Below, piece by piece: positions 53,742-62,329 of a DNA stretch of 64,000 nt. Every line of letters starts with the position of its first letter. Within the stretch, counting starts at the first letter, position 1. Source of the stretch: Candidatus Alistipes faecavium (GTDB lineage Bacteria; Bacteroidota; Bacteroidia; Bacteroidales; Rikenellaceae); the NCBI GenBank assembly GCA_019118605.1, contig DWYP01000032.1:62001-126000 (forward strand), read 5' to 3'. The notes beneath the pieces were generated by a model. It was not told the origin of the DNA and did not search any database. It saw only the letters and a program-made list of their open reading frames with translations. The position numbers were made by a program, and so were the translations under genes.

Positions 53742-55868
53742 ATGGGCATTTCGGAAATCTGCATCGTCAAGCGCGACGGAAAACGCGCCGCCTTCTCCGT
53801 CGAAAAGATCAAGCGCGCCGTGCGCAAGGCATTCCTCTCGGTCGGAAGCTACGCCACCGACGACGACCTCACGGCCATCCTCAGCCGCGTGCACGTGGCC
53901 GACGGCATGTCGGTCGAGGAGATCCAGAACCAGGTCGAGGTCGCGCTCATGGCCGAGCGCTACTTCACCGTGGCAAAGAGCTACATGCTCTACCGCCAGC
54001 GTCACACCGAAGACCGCGAGGAACGCGAAAAACTCCGATTCCTCACGGACTACTGCGCAGCCTCGAACCCCGCCACCGGATCGAAGTTCGACGCCAACGC
54101 CAACGTCGAGAACAAGAACATCGCCACGCTCATCGGCGAGCTCCCGAAGCGGAACTTCATCCGCCTGAACCGCCGCCTGCTCACCGACCGCAACAAGGAG
54201 ATGTACGGAAAGGAGCTCGCAGACAAGTACCTCCACCTGCTGAACAACCACTTCATCTACAAGAACGACGAAACCTCGATGGCCAACTACTGCGCCTCGA
54301 TCACCATGTATCCGTGGCTGCTCCAGGGCACGATACCCATCGGCGGAAACTCCACGCGCCCGACCAACCTCAAGTCGTTCTGCGGAGGCTTCGTCAACAT
54401 GGTCTTCATCGTCTCGTCGATGCTGTCCGGGGCCTGCGCCACGCCCGAATTCCTCATGTACATGAACTACTTCATCGAACAGGAGTACGGCGAGGACTAC
54501 TACACCCGCGCCGACGAGGTCGTCGACCTCTCGAAGAAGCGCCGCACGCTCGACAAGATCATCACCGACTGCTTCGAGCAGATCGTCTACTCGATCAACC
54601 AGCCCACCGGAGCCCGGAACTTCCAGGCCGTCTTCTGGAACATCGCATACTACGACCGCTGCTATTTCGAGTCGCTCTTCGGGGAGTTCCGGTTCCCCGA
54701 CGGCTCCGCGCCCCACTGGGAGTCGCTCTCGTGGCTCCAGAAGCGCTTCATGCGCTGGTTCAACCGCGAGCGCACCCGCACGGTGCTCACCTTCCCCGTC
54801 GAGACGATGGCCCTGCTCTCGCGCGACGGCGACGTGCGCGACGCCGAGTGGGGCGACTTCACCGCCGAGATGTATGCCCGGGGGCATTCGTTCTTCACCT
54901 ACCTGAGCGACAACGCCGACTCCCTCTCGTCGTGCTGCCGCCTGCGCAACGAGATCCAGGACAACGGGTTCAGCTACACGCTCGGCGCCGGGGGCGTCTC
55001 CACGGGCTCGAAGAGCGTGCTGACGATCAACCTCAACCGCTGCATCCAGTACGCCGCGCGCAACGGCATGCACTACCTCACCTATCTGGAGGAGGTCGTC
55101 GACCTCGTGCACAAGGTCCAGACGGCCTACAACGAGAACCTCAAGGAGCTCCAGGCAAAGGGCATGCTGCCGCTGTTCGATGCCGGGTACATCAACCTCG
55201 CACGACAGTATCTCACCGTCGGCGTCAACGGGCTGGTCGAGGCCGCGGAGTTCCTCGGCATCGAGATCTCCGACAACGACCGCTACGCCTCCTTCGTGCA
55301 GGAGGTGCTGGGGCTTATCGAGCGATACAACCGCAAGTACCGCTCGAAGGAGCTGATGTTCAACTGCGAGATGATCCCCGCGGAGAACGTCGGCGTGAAG
55401 CATGCCAAGTGGGACCGCGAGGACGGATATGCCGTGCCGCGCGACTGCTACAACTCCTATTTCTACATCGTGGAGGATCCCTCGCTGAACATCGTCGACA
55501 AGTTCCGCCTCCACGGACGCCGCTACATCGAGCACCTCACCGGAGGCTCGGCCCTGCACATGAACCTCGAGGAGCATCTCTCGAAGGAGCAGTACCGGCA
55601 GCTGCTGCGCGTGGCGGCTGCCGAGGGGTGCAACTACTTCACCTTCAACATCCCGAACACGATCTGCAACCGCTGCGGGCACATCGACAAGCGCTACCTG
55701 CGGGAGTGCCCGGCGTGCCATTCGGACGACGTGGACTACCTCACGCGCGTGATCGGATACATGAAGCGCGTGTCGAACTTCTCGGCGGCGCGCCAGCAGG
55801 AGGCCGCACGGCGATACTACGCCCACGCCCCGCAGACGGCCGAAAGCGCCGACGCCCCGAAAGCCTGA
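53742..55868 (+). CDS. nrdD: anaerobic (class III) ribonucleotide reductase
   Basis: Reduces ribonucleotides without oxygen using a glycyl radical made by NrdG. The 708 residues start with an ATP-cone (IVKRDGKRAAFSVEKIKRAV), followed by the catalytic barrel with NNHFIYKNDETSMANYCAS and SSCCRLRNE. The C-terminus has a zinc site (Cys642, Cys645, Cys656, Cys659 in CNRCGH and CPACH) and RVIGYM with Gly672 as the likely radical site. It is controlled by the cobalamin riboswitch upstream. Confidence 0.95.
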   Translation: MGISEICIVKRDGKRAAFSVEKIKRAVRKAFLSVGSYATDDDLTAILSRVHVADGMSVEEIQNQVEVALMAERYFTVAKSYMLYRQRHTEDREEREKLRFLTDYCAASNPATGSKFDANANVENKNIATLIGELPKRNFIRLNRRLLTDRNKEMYGKELADKYLHLLNNHFIYKNDETSMANYCASITMYPWLLQGTIPIGGNSTRPTNLKSFCGGFVNMVFIVSSMLSGACATPEFLMYMNYFIEQEYGEDYYTRADEVVDLSKKRRTLDKIITDCFEQIVYSINQPTGARNFQAVFWNIAYYDRCYFESLFGEFRFPDGSAPHWESLSWLQKRFMRWFNRERTRTVLTFPVETMALLSRDGDVRDAEWGDFTAEMYARGHSFFTYLSDNADSLSSCCRLRNEIQDNGFSYTLGAGGVSTGSKSVLTINLNRCIQYAARNGMHYLTYLEEVVDLVHKVQTAYNENLKELQAKGMLPLFDAGYINLARQYLTVGVNGLVEAAEFLGIEISDNDRYASFVQEVLGLIERYNRKYRSKELMFNCEMIPAENVGVKHAKWDREDGYAVPRDCYNSYFYIVEDPSLNIVDKFRLHGRRYIEHLTGGSALHMNLEEHLSKEQYRQLLRVAAAEGCNYFTFNIPNTICNRCGHIDKRYLRECPACHSDDVDYLTRVIGYMKRVSNFSAARQQEAARRYYAHAPQTAESADAPKA

Positions 55869-55873
55869 GGAAG

Positions 55874-56344
55874 ATGGTACGCTATCACAATTTCGATGTG
55901 GTGTTCGCCGAGGTGCCCGACGAGGTGACCCTCGCCCTGAACCTCACGCGCTGTCCGAACCGCTGTCCGGGGTGTCACAGCCCCCACCTGCAGGCCGATG
56001 CGGGGCGGGAGCTCGACGAGCGGGAGCTGCTCGGGCTCCTCGACCGATACGGCCGGGCGGTGACCTGCGTGGCCTTCATGGGGGGCGACGGCGAGCCGCT
56101 CGAGGTGGCGCGGCTCTCGGAGGCCGTGCGGCGGGCGTGGCCCCAGCTGCGCACGGCATGGTATTCGGGGCGCGGGCAGCTGCCCGCAGGGCTCGATCCC
56201 GCGGCCTTCGACTACATCAAGCTCGGGCCCTGGGTCGAGGCCTGCGGGCCCCTCTCCTCCCCCACGACCAACCAGCGCCTCTACCGCGTGGGGCGCGACG
56301 GGTCGCTGGACGACATCACGGTGCGCTTCCGCCGCCGGGCGTGA
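55874..56344 (+). CDS. nrdG: anaerobic ribonucleotide reductase activase (radical SAM)
   Basis: Installs the glycyl radical on NrdD using SAM and a 4Fe-4S cluster. The 156 residues start with MVRYHNFDVVFAEVPDEVTL and carry the CX3CX2C cluster motif CPNRCPGCH (Cys27, Cys31, Cys34), followed by FMGGDGEPLEV and a DYIKLGPWVEACGPL segment. The gene follows nrdD after 5 bases. Just past its stop comes a tandem repeat. Confidence 0.93.
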   Translation: MVRYHNFDVVFAEVPDEVTLALNLTRCPNRCPGCHSPHLQADAGRELDERELLGLLDRYGRAVTCVAFMGGDGEPLEVARLSEAVRRAWPQLRTAWYSGRGQLPAGLDPAAFDYIKLGPWVEACGPLSSPTTNQRLYRVGRDGSLDDITVRFRRRA

Positions 56345-56346
56345 CC

Positions 56347-56417
56347 GGACGGAGGTCGCCGGGCGGAGGGTCGCCGGGCGGAGGTCGGCGGGCGGAGGTC
56401 GGCGGGCGGAGGTCGGC
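56347..56417. repeat. 14-15-bp tandem repeat after nrdG
   Basis: Five units of consensus GGGCGGAGGTCGSC, 14 bases each except one of 15, beginning 3 bases after the nrdG stop. The first two units carry CGCC ends and the last three CGGC ends. Confidence 0.85.
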
Positions 56418-56470
56418 GGCACAACAAACCGACACCGCGGCCCGCGGGCGCAGGTCAGCAGGCGTCGGGA

Positions 56471-56510
56471 GCACAGGTCGGGACGCACAGGTCGGGAGCA
56501 CAGGTCGGGA
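56471..56510. repeat. 13-bp tandem repeat
   Basis: Three near-perfect units of GCACAGGTCGGGA (56471, 56485, 56498), with decayed flanking copies, between the first repeat block and the terminator. Confidence 0.75.
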
Positions 56511-56517
56511 GGCACAG

Positions 56518-56555
56518 AAAAAACCGCAGCACGGATCGTTCCGACTGCGGGTTTT
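56518..56555. terminator. nrdDG terminator
   Basis: A two-part stem (CCGCAG with CTGCGG, inner CGGA with TCCG) around TCGT, flanked by A6 and followed by GTTTT, between the convergent nrdG and the unknown minus-strand gene. Confidence 0.75.
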
Positions 56556-56628
56556 GTATTTCGGCGCGGCGGCCCGGGGCGAAATGTCGGGCGGCCCGGG
56601 CGCGGGATCACGGCGAACAGACCGTGCG

Positions 56629-57279
56629 TCAGATCTCCTCGTGGGCCGCGCCGCCGCCCAGCAGGGCGTCGACAATGCGCGAAAGCTCGTAGCAGAGATC
56701 CTCGCAGTCGTCGTCCGAATGGCGGCGCTCCACGGAGAAGAATTTCCCCGGCTGCGAAGCGTAGTAGACCGTGCTGATGGTGCTGCTCTGGCCCGAAATC
56801 ACGGCATCGATGCGCTCCGAGAAGCGCTCCATCCACTCGACGAACTCCGACTGCCGCTCCTCGCTGTCGAGGCGTCCGAGCAGCAGGATCCGGCCCTGGG
56901 CGGCCACCGCAGGCTCCTGGGCGGCAGCGGCGGGCGCGGCGGAATCCGCCGGGGCGGGAACAGGAGCGCCTGCCATCTCGATCGCAGCCACCTCCGCGTC
57001 GGACTCCTCGCGGAGCTCCCCGTCGTGGGGAATCACGATCTGGCCGTCGGCAACGTCCGCCGCAACAGAGGTTATCTCCGTCTCCGGGACGGCTTCGGAG
57101 GCCGCCTCCGAAGCGGTATCCGGAGCAGTTTCGGGGGCCTCCTCCACAGGGGTCTGGGGAACCGCCGGGGCGGTCACCGCCGCCTCGAACTCCTCGGCGG
57201 AGCGGTACAGGTCAAAGCCGTAACGGTCGGCAATCGTCTGAGCAACAGGCTCGGGGACAGCATAGAATACGATATTCAT
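56629..57279 (-). CDS. acidic protein of unknown function with a long Ala/Pro/Glu linker
   Basis: I do not recognise this 216-residue protein. It has a short N-terminal block (MNIVFYAVPEPVAQTIADRY, about 35 residues), a low-complexity acidic linker of about 90 residues rich in Ala, Pro and Glu, and a C-terminal block from about residue 128 (GRILLLGRLDSEERQSEFVE). It ends in a helical segment with two Cys (DDDCEDLCYELSRIVDAL). There is no signal peptide or membrane helix. The start is the ATG at 57279. Its upstream spacer (57280-57524) holds promoter boxes only. Confidence 0.65.
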   Translation of the reverse strand: MNIVFYAVPEPVAQTIADRYGFDLYRSAEEFEAAVTAPAVPQTPVEEAPETAPDTASEAASEAVPETEITSVAADVADGQIVIPHDGELREESDAEVAAIEMAGAPVPAPADSAAPAAAAQEPAVAAQGRILLLGRLDSEERQSEFVEWMERFSERIDAVISGQSSTISTVYYASQPGKFFSVERRHSDDDCEDLCYELSRIVDALLGGGAAHEEI

Positions 57280-57427
57280 CTCTTTTTTTCCTTTAAATCC
57301 GTACAACAATCGGACGGTGCGCTGCGTGCGGCCCGTTTCCCGAAGGAGCCCGCACCCGCACGGCACGGCTTCCGCCGCACGTCCGCAAAGGCTCGCGCCC
57401 CGGCTTCTGCCGGAACCCGATCCGCCG

Positions 57428-57435
57428 CAAAGATA
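57428..57435 (-). promoter_or_regulatory. -7 box of the unknown acidic-protein gene
   Basis: TATCTTTG on the minus strand about 150 bases upstream of the ATG; the upstream element is weak, so the assignment is tentative. Confidence 0.4.
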
Positions 57436-57509
57436 GCCATAATTGGGGAATTGGCCGCGAAAAATCAACTTTTTCCCCGCAAGGGCCTCGGGATTTTATA
57501 CAAATACAC

Positions 57510-57517
57510 TATTTTTG
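57510..57517 (+). promoter_or_regulatory. -7 box of the ThrE-like operon
   Basis: TATTTTTG ending only 7 bases before the ATG at 57525, which places the start of transcription at or near the start codon. Confidence 0.45.
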
Positions 57518-57524
57518 CCCCGTC

Positions 57525-58292
57525 ATGAAGCAGAATCACGAACTGACCGAAACACTCGACTTCATCGCCGAGTATGCGACCTACCTGCTCGGGTCCGGAG
57601 TGCACACCTCACGCGTGGTGCGCAATTCGCAGCGGATAGGCGCCTCCCAGGGGGTCGAAATCCAGCTGATGAGCTTCCAGAAAAGTTCCATCGTCTCGAT
57701 CCACGATCCCCGCAGCGGAGAATCCGCAACCCGGGCCGTAAGGATCATCCAGCGGCCCATCAGCTTCGTCCGCAACTCCGACCTCAGCGCCCTGAGCTGG
57801 GAGGCCCTCGACGAACAGCTCCCCCTCGACGAAATCCGCCGAAGGTTCGAACGGCTGACCGCCAAGCCCTACATCCGTCCCGGAGCCGCCCTGCTGGCCG
57901 TCGGGCTGGCCAACGCCTCCTTCTGCCGCCTGTTCGGCGGCGACTGGATCGCCATGGCCGTGGTCTTCGTCTCGACGATCGTGGGTCTCGCCGTCAAACA
58001 GCGCATGCAGGCCAAGGGCGTCAACCACCTGCTGATTTTCACCCTCACGGCCTTCGTCGCCTCGATGTGCGCCTCCGTGGCGCTGCGCTTCGACTGCACG
58101 GCGCATATCGCCCTGGCCACCAGCCCGCTGTTTCTCGTGCCCGGCGTGCCGCTCATCAACGGGGCCATCGACATCGTCGAAGGATACATCCTCAACGGTT
58201 GCAGCCGCATCATCAACGCCCTGCTGCTCATCATCTGCATCGCCGTCGGGTTGTCGGCGACACTCATGTTGTTCAAAAACAGCCTCCTATGA
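57525..58292 (+). CDS. ThrE-family exporter, N-terminal half protein
   Basis: A 255-residue membrane protein equivalent to the N-terminal half of ThrE-type threonine/serine exporters (DUF1212). A cytoplasmic part of about 115 residues contains EYATYLLGSGVHTSRVVRNSQRI and SFQKSSIVSI; it is followed by five helices and PLFLVPGVPLINGAIDIVEG, the typical motif. The companion gene for the other half overlaps by 4 bases, so the two chains form one transporter. The substrate is inferred from family. Confidence 0.83.
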   Translation: MKQNHELTETLDFIAEYATYLLGSGVHTSRVVRNSQRIGASQGVEIQLMSFQKSSIVSIHDPRSGESATRAVRIIQRPISFVRNSDLSALSWEALDEQLPLDEIRRRFERLTAKPYIRPGAALLAVGLANASFCRLFGGDWIAMAVVFVSTIVGLAVKQRMQAKGVNHLLIFTLTAFVASMCASVALRFDCTAHIALATSPLFLVPGVPLINGAIDIVEGYILNGCSRIINALLLIICIAVGLSATLMLFKNSLL

Positions 58293-58807
58293 TCGTTCTC
58301 GACATCCTTCTCGACGGATTGTTCGCCGCCGTGGCCGCCATCGGGTTCAGCACCCTCTCCGACCCGCCGCGCAGGGCGTTCCCCCGCATCGCCCTGCTGG
58401 CCGCCATCGGCCACGCCCTGCGGTTCTGCCTGATGCAGTATGCCGGAACCGACATCGCCACCGCCTCGTTCGCCGCGGCTCTGGCAATCGGCTTCGGAAG
58501 CCTCTGGCTCGGGCGCAGCATCCGCTGCCCGATGACGGTACTCTACATTCCGGCACTGCTGCCCATGATCCCGGGCATCTACGCATACAAGGCGGTATTC
58601 TCGCTCATCCTCTTCCTCCAGGCACTCGACGATCCGACCCTCGAAGTGCAGTACATGCAGCAATTCTTCCTCAACGCCACGGTCTCGCTGAGCGTCATCG
58701 CCCTGCTGGCATCCGGAGCCACCCTGCCGATCTTCATCTTCAACCGCCAGGCATTCTCGCTCACGCGCAAAATACGCCGGAAAGCAGACAATCAGTCCCG
58801 GAGATAG
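58289..58807 (+). CDS. ThrE-family exporter, C-terminal half protein
   Basis: A 172-residue membrane protein with about five helices, corresponding to the C-terminal half (DUF3815) of ThrE exporters. Motifs are LLDGLFAAVAAIGFSTLSDPPRRA, IGFGSLWLGRSIRCPMTVLYIPALLPMIPG and YKAVFSL. The ATG overlaps the stop of the partner gene. A charged tail (KIRRKADNQSRR) ends the protein. Confidence 0.83.
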   Translation: MIVLDILLDGLFAAVAAIGFSTLSDPPRRAFPRIALLAAIGHALRFCLMQYAGTDIATASFAAALAIGFGSLWLGRSIRCPMTVLYIPALLPMIPGIYAYKAVFSLILFLQALDDPTLEVQYMQQFFLNATVSLSVIALLASGATLPIFIFNRQAFSLTRKIRRKADNQSRR

Positions 58808-58868
58808 GCCAAAACGACCCGCACGCCCGCACGCAAAGGCCGGAAAACAGAAGATTTCCTGCGAAAAA

Positions 58869-58899
58869 ATTGAATTTCCCGGTTTCTTTCGTATCTTTG
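58869..58899 (+). promoter_or_regulatory. susC promoter
   Basis: TATCTTTG at 58892-58899 with ATTG at 58869-58872, spacer 19. The start near 58906 would place the G9 run (58908-58916) within the first ten transcribed bases. Confidence 0.65.
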
Positions 58900-58907
58900 T
58901 GCCGACC

Positions 58908-58916
58908 GGGGGGGGG
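58908..58916 (+). repeat. G9 tract at the 5' end of the susC transcript
   Basis: Nine G residues 8 bases downstream of the -7 box. A tract so close to the start could cause polymerase slippage or vary in length between cells. Confidence 0.65.
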
Positions 58917-58979
58917 CCGGCGCACTTCGTCGGACGGAATCCGCTTCCCCGGCCCGTACATGAACAATGTTCCTTCCGA

Positions 58980-59018
58980 CCTGTCCGGTTCCACACCACC
59001 TTTGCCGGAACGGACAGG
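58980..59018 (+). terminator. terminator-like hairpin in the susC leader
   Basis: A 12-bp stem with one bulged G (58980-58992 with 59007-59018) and a 14-nt loop, followed by ATTTATTTTT. It ends 28 bases before the susC ATG. It may be an attenuator, or an mRNA-stability or sRNA target structure. Confidence 0.6.
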
Positions 59019-59046
59019 ATTTATTTTTCAACTAAAACCGAGACAC

Positions 59047-62000
59047 ATGAAGATTCTCTACAAACTGACGAAGAGGTGCTTCCTGTTTCTGGCTTTCGCG
59101 ATCCCCCTGCCGTCCGCAGGTTTCGCAGCGCAGGAAATGCACCCCGCACCGCAGGCCGCGAGCCTCGCGGCGGAACAGAATCCCGTCGAAGGCGTCGTCC
59201 TCGATGAATCAGGGAAACCCCTCGTGGGAGCTACCGTCGTCGGTGAGGACGGCAGCAGCGCCGTAACCGACGCCGAAGGCCGATTCCGCCTCTCGATGCG
59301 CGACCCCTCGGCAGTGTTGACCGTCCGATTCATCGGATACAAGCCCGCCGAAATCATCCCCGGAACCCGCACGAAAATCGAGGTGACGCTCCTCAGCGAC
59401 GCCCAGCGCATGGACGATGTCGTCGTCATCGGATACGGAAGCCGCAGCCGCAGCAGCCTGACAAGCTCGATCTCCTCGCTGCGGCAGGAAGATGTCGCCG
59501 TCATGGCCCCCGTGGCCTCGTCGCTCCAGGACCTCCTCGGAGGTTCGATCAAGGGCGTGATGGTCTCCCAGTCATCGGGGGCCCCGGGTGCCGTCACGAA
59601 AATCAACATCCGCGGCATCACATCCCCCTACCCCAACTCGACGACCGGCATCTCGAACAACACCCCGCTGTATGTCATCGACGGAGTGGCGCAGTTCGTA
59701 GACGACACCCAGAACATCAACCCCCTGCAGGCGCTCTCGCCCAATGAGATCGAATCCATCGACGTGCTGAAGGACGCCTCGGCGACGGCCATCTACGGAT
59801 CGCGCGGCGCAAACGGCGTAATCATCGTCAAGACCAAGGGCGGACGCCAGGGCGAAAAAGCCTCCGTGGAGTTCGGATACACGCTCAGCATCGCAAACCC
59901 CGTCAAGACCTACAAGCCGCTCAACAACGCCGAGTATCTCGACCTCCAGCGCGAAGTCCTTCAGGGTGCCTCGGCAGCCATGAAGGAGTACTACAACTAC
60001 GGCACGGAGATCGTCTACCCGTACTACTTCACGGATGTCATCCAGAACTACGGGAACTTCGACTCCGAATACAACTTCCTCGGGCTCAACGAAGCACGGT
60101 ACGGAAAGGCCTCGACCGACTGGGACAGCCTGGTGCGCAACCGCAATGCCGTGAGCCACTCCTACCGTGCCGCCGTGCGCGGCGGCGGGGAGCGCAGCGA
60201 CTACTCGCTCTCGTTCAACGCCATCAACCAGCAGGGGCTCTACCTGCAGGACAACCTCGACACCTACACCGGACGCATCCAGGCCAACACGGAGCCCATA
60301 CGCGGCATCCGGGTCGGGGGCGTGATGAACTACTCCTACTCGGAGCACAACACCTCGCAACAGGATGAACTCTACGGCCCGACGCGCAACTACAAATACG
60401 CCCCCGACGTGGAGCCCTACGACGAGAACGGAAATCCCAACCGGATCGACGCCTCGGCGTCGCAGATGATGATGGGCGTGACAGACCCCTCGCCCGTAGG
60501 GCTGCTCGCGCTGAAAAACGTCTCCGAGTCGAGCACCTTCACCGCATCGGTATACACCGACATCGACATCTACAAGCAGGGAGCGCACGCCCTGAAGCTG
60601 CGCGCCGACCTCAACGCCTCGATATACAATTCGAACGGATCCTCGCTCATGCCCGAATCGACCATGCCCTACTATCCGGGAATGGAGCTGCCCTCGACGC
60701 TGGGAATTTCCCAGAACAGGACGATCAACACCTCGATCAACTTCCGCCTCGACTACGACTACGCCTCGGAGAACCACTCCCTGCAGGCCATGCTGGGATA
60801 CGGTAGCGACCGCAACCACACCACCGGAAGCTTCCAGAACTATGCCGGACTGGCCGACGAGGAGATCATGACCCAGCCCTCGGCGGCCCGCGAGTATCAG
60901 GGAGGAGTCGACGTTTCGTACCGCGGAGGCCTCAACTCCATTTACAGCCGCCTCTCCTACGACTACGCCAAGCGCTACTTCGTAGACCTGAGCCTGCGCG
61001 CCGACGAGTCGTCGAAATTCGGAATCAACAACCGTTGGGGATTCTTCCCCGCCGTCTCGACGGGTTGGATGATCAGCAACGAGCCCTTCATGGCCTCGGT
61101 AAACAACATCGACCAGTTGAAACTCCGCCTGAGCTGGGGTATGACCGGATCGACGAACGTCCCCGACTTCGCATACATCCAGTATTACGAAGTCGGGTCG
61201 GTATCCAACGGCGGAAACATCTACGGAGACGTCTCCTCCGTGGTGCTCAAGAACTTCCTGCCCAACCCCGACCTGCGCTGGGAGATGACCAGCGAGTGGA
61301 ACGCCGGTCTGGACTTCTCGTTCTTCAACGGACGGCTGTTCGGTAGCGTCGACGCATACTACCGCTACACCGACGGAGCCCTCGCTCCCGCGCCCCACAT
61401 CCTCGAATCCGGCATGTCGGAGTATTACGACAACATCATCGACATGAGCAACCGCGGCGTGGAGATCTCCCTCGGCGGCGACATCGTCCGCGCGAAAGAC
61501 TTCCAGTGGACCTCGGTGGTGAACTTCTCGCTCAACAGAAACCGCGTCGAGAAGCTCAACTCCGCACAGCTGAGCACCACCTATCAGGATACGTTCATCG
61601 AGGGAATGCCCGTCGGCGTGGTCAAGGGTTACGTCGTCGAGGGCATCGCCCAGGACATGGATCGTGTCAACGCGCTCAATGCCGCAGCCGTCGAAAAGGG
61701 ATTCTCGAGCTACCAGAGCAACGTCCTCGGCGTCGGAGACTACATCATGCGCGACACGAACGGCGACGGACACATCTCCACCGACGACCGTGTCGTGGTG
61801 GCAAACCCCGAGGCGAAGTTCTTCGGAGGATGGACAAACCGCTTCCAGTACCGCAACCTCGCGCTCTCGCTGCTCTTCCAGTACTCTTACGGCGCCGAAG
61901 CGCTCTACAGCGCCGTACTGAACGACATCACCTCGGCCTTCGGGCAAAGCGTCACGCGCGAAGTCTACGGCAACACCTGGACCCCCGAGCGGACCGACGC

Positions 62001-62310
62001 CCGATTCCCCCGCCTGGTGGCCATGGGATACTCCTACAACTCGATGATCACCGACCGATACATCTACGACGCATCCTACATGCGGCTGAAGAACCTCACG
62101 CTCTCCTACACGCTTCCCAAGGCGTGGACAAAGCGCATACACGCCGCGGACATCGCGGTATTCTTCACCGCCACGAACCTCTTCACGATCACCTCGTGGC
62201 CCGGAATCGACCCCGAGACCCTCGGTGCCGCCGTCTACGACATGGGCGAGAACAACGACCCCTATCCGCTGGCCCGCACCTTCTCGTTCGGCGTAAACCT
62301 TACCTTCTAA
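59047..62310 (+). CDS. SusC/RagA-family TonB-linked outer-membrane protein
   Basis: The 1087-residue outer-membrane channel of a glycan or peptide uptake complex. A signal peptide covers residues 1 to about 28. A carboxypeptidase-like domain follows (VEGVVLDESGKPLVGATVVGE, about 47-120), then the TonB-box region (MDDVVVIGYGSRSRSSLTSS). The plug has NIRGITSPYP, DGVAQFVDD and DVLKDASATAIYGSRGANGV, and the barrel ends SFGVNLTF. An in-frame ATG at 58960 would add 29 residues, but the signal peptide points to 59047. It is followed 19 bases later by the susD gene. Confidence 0.93.
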   Translation: MKILYKLTKRCFLFLAFAIPLPSAGFAAQEMHPAPQAASLAAEQNPVEGVVLDESGKPLVGATVVGEDGSSAVTDAEGRFRLSMRDPSAVLTVRFIGYKPAEIIPGTRTKIEVTLLSDAQRMDDVVVIGYGSRSRSSLTSSISSLRQEDVAVMAPVASSLQDLLGGSIKGVMVSQSSGAPGAVTKINIRGITSPYPNSTTGISNNTPLYVIDGVAQFVDDTQNINPLQALSPNEIESIDVLKDASATAIYGSRGANGVIIVKTKGGRQGEKASVEFGYTLSIANPVKTYKPLNNAEYLDLQREVLQGASAAMKEYYNYGTEIVYPYYFTDVIQNYGNFDSEYNFLGLNEARYGKASTDWDSLVRNRNAVSHSYRAAVRGGGERSDYSLSFNAINQQGLYLQDNLDTYTGRIQANTEPIRGIRVGGVMNYSYSEHNTSQQDELYGPTRNYKYAPDVEPYDENGNPNRIDASASQMMMGVTDPSPVGLLALKNVSESSTFTASVYTDIDIYKQGAHALKLRADLNASIYNSNGSSLMPESTMPYYPGMELPSTLGISQNRTINTSINFRLDYDYASENHSLQAMLGYGSDRNHTTGSFQNYAGLADEEIMTQPSAAREYQGGVDVSYRGGLNSIYSRLSYDYAKRYFVDLSLRADESSKFGINNRWGFFPAVSTGWMISNEPFMASVNNIDQLKLRLSWGMTGSTNVPDFAYIQYYEVGSVSNGGNIYGDVSSVVLKNFLPNPDLRWEMTSEWNAGLDFSFFNGRLFGSVDAYYRYTDGALAPAPHILESGMSEYYDNIIDMSNRGVEISLGGDIVRAKDFQWTSVVNFSLNRNRVEKLNSAQLSTTYQDTFIEGMPVGVVKGYVVEGIAQDMDRVNALNAAAVEKGFSSYQSNVLGVGDYIMRDTNGDGHISTDDRVVVANPEAKFFGGWTNRFQYRNLALSLLFQYSYGAEALYSAVLNDITSAFGQSVTREVYGNTWTPERTDARFPRLVAMGYSYNSMITDRYIYDASYMRLKNLTLSYTLPKAWTKRIHAADIAVFFTATNLFTITSWPGIDPETLGAAVYDMGENNDPYPLARTFSFGVNLTF

Positions 62311-62329
62311 TCCGAAAAACGACACAGTC

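Noticed and set aside
53532..55826. A long minus-strand frame opposite nrdD
   Set aside because: nrdD is certain from ATP-cone, zinc and radical motifs; the antisense frame would also read through the riboswitch region.
58960..59046. A 29-residue N-terminal extension of SusC from an in-frame ATG
   Set aside because: It would bury the signal peptide and would translate through the leader hairpin; the ATG at 59047 gives a normal SusC N-terminus.
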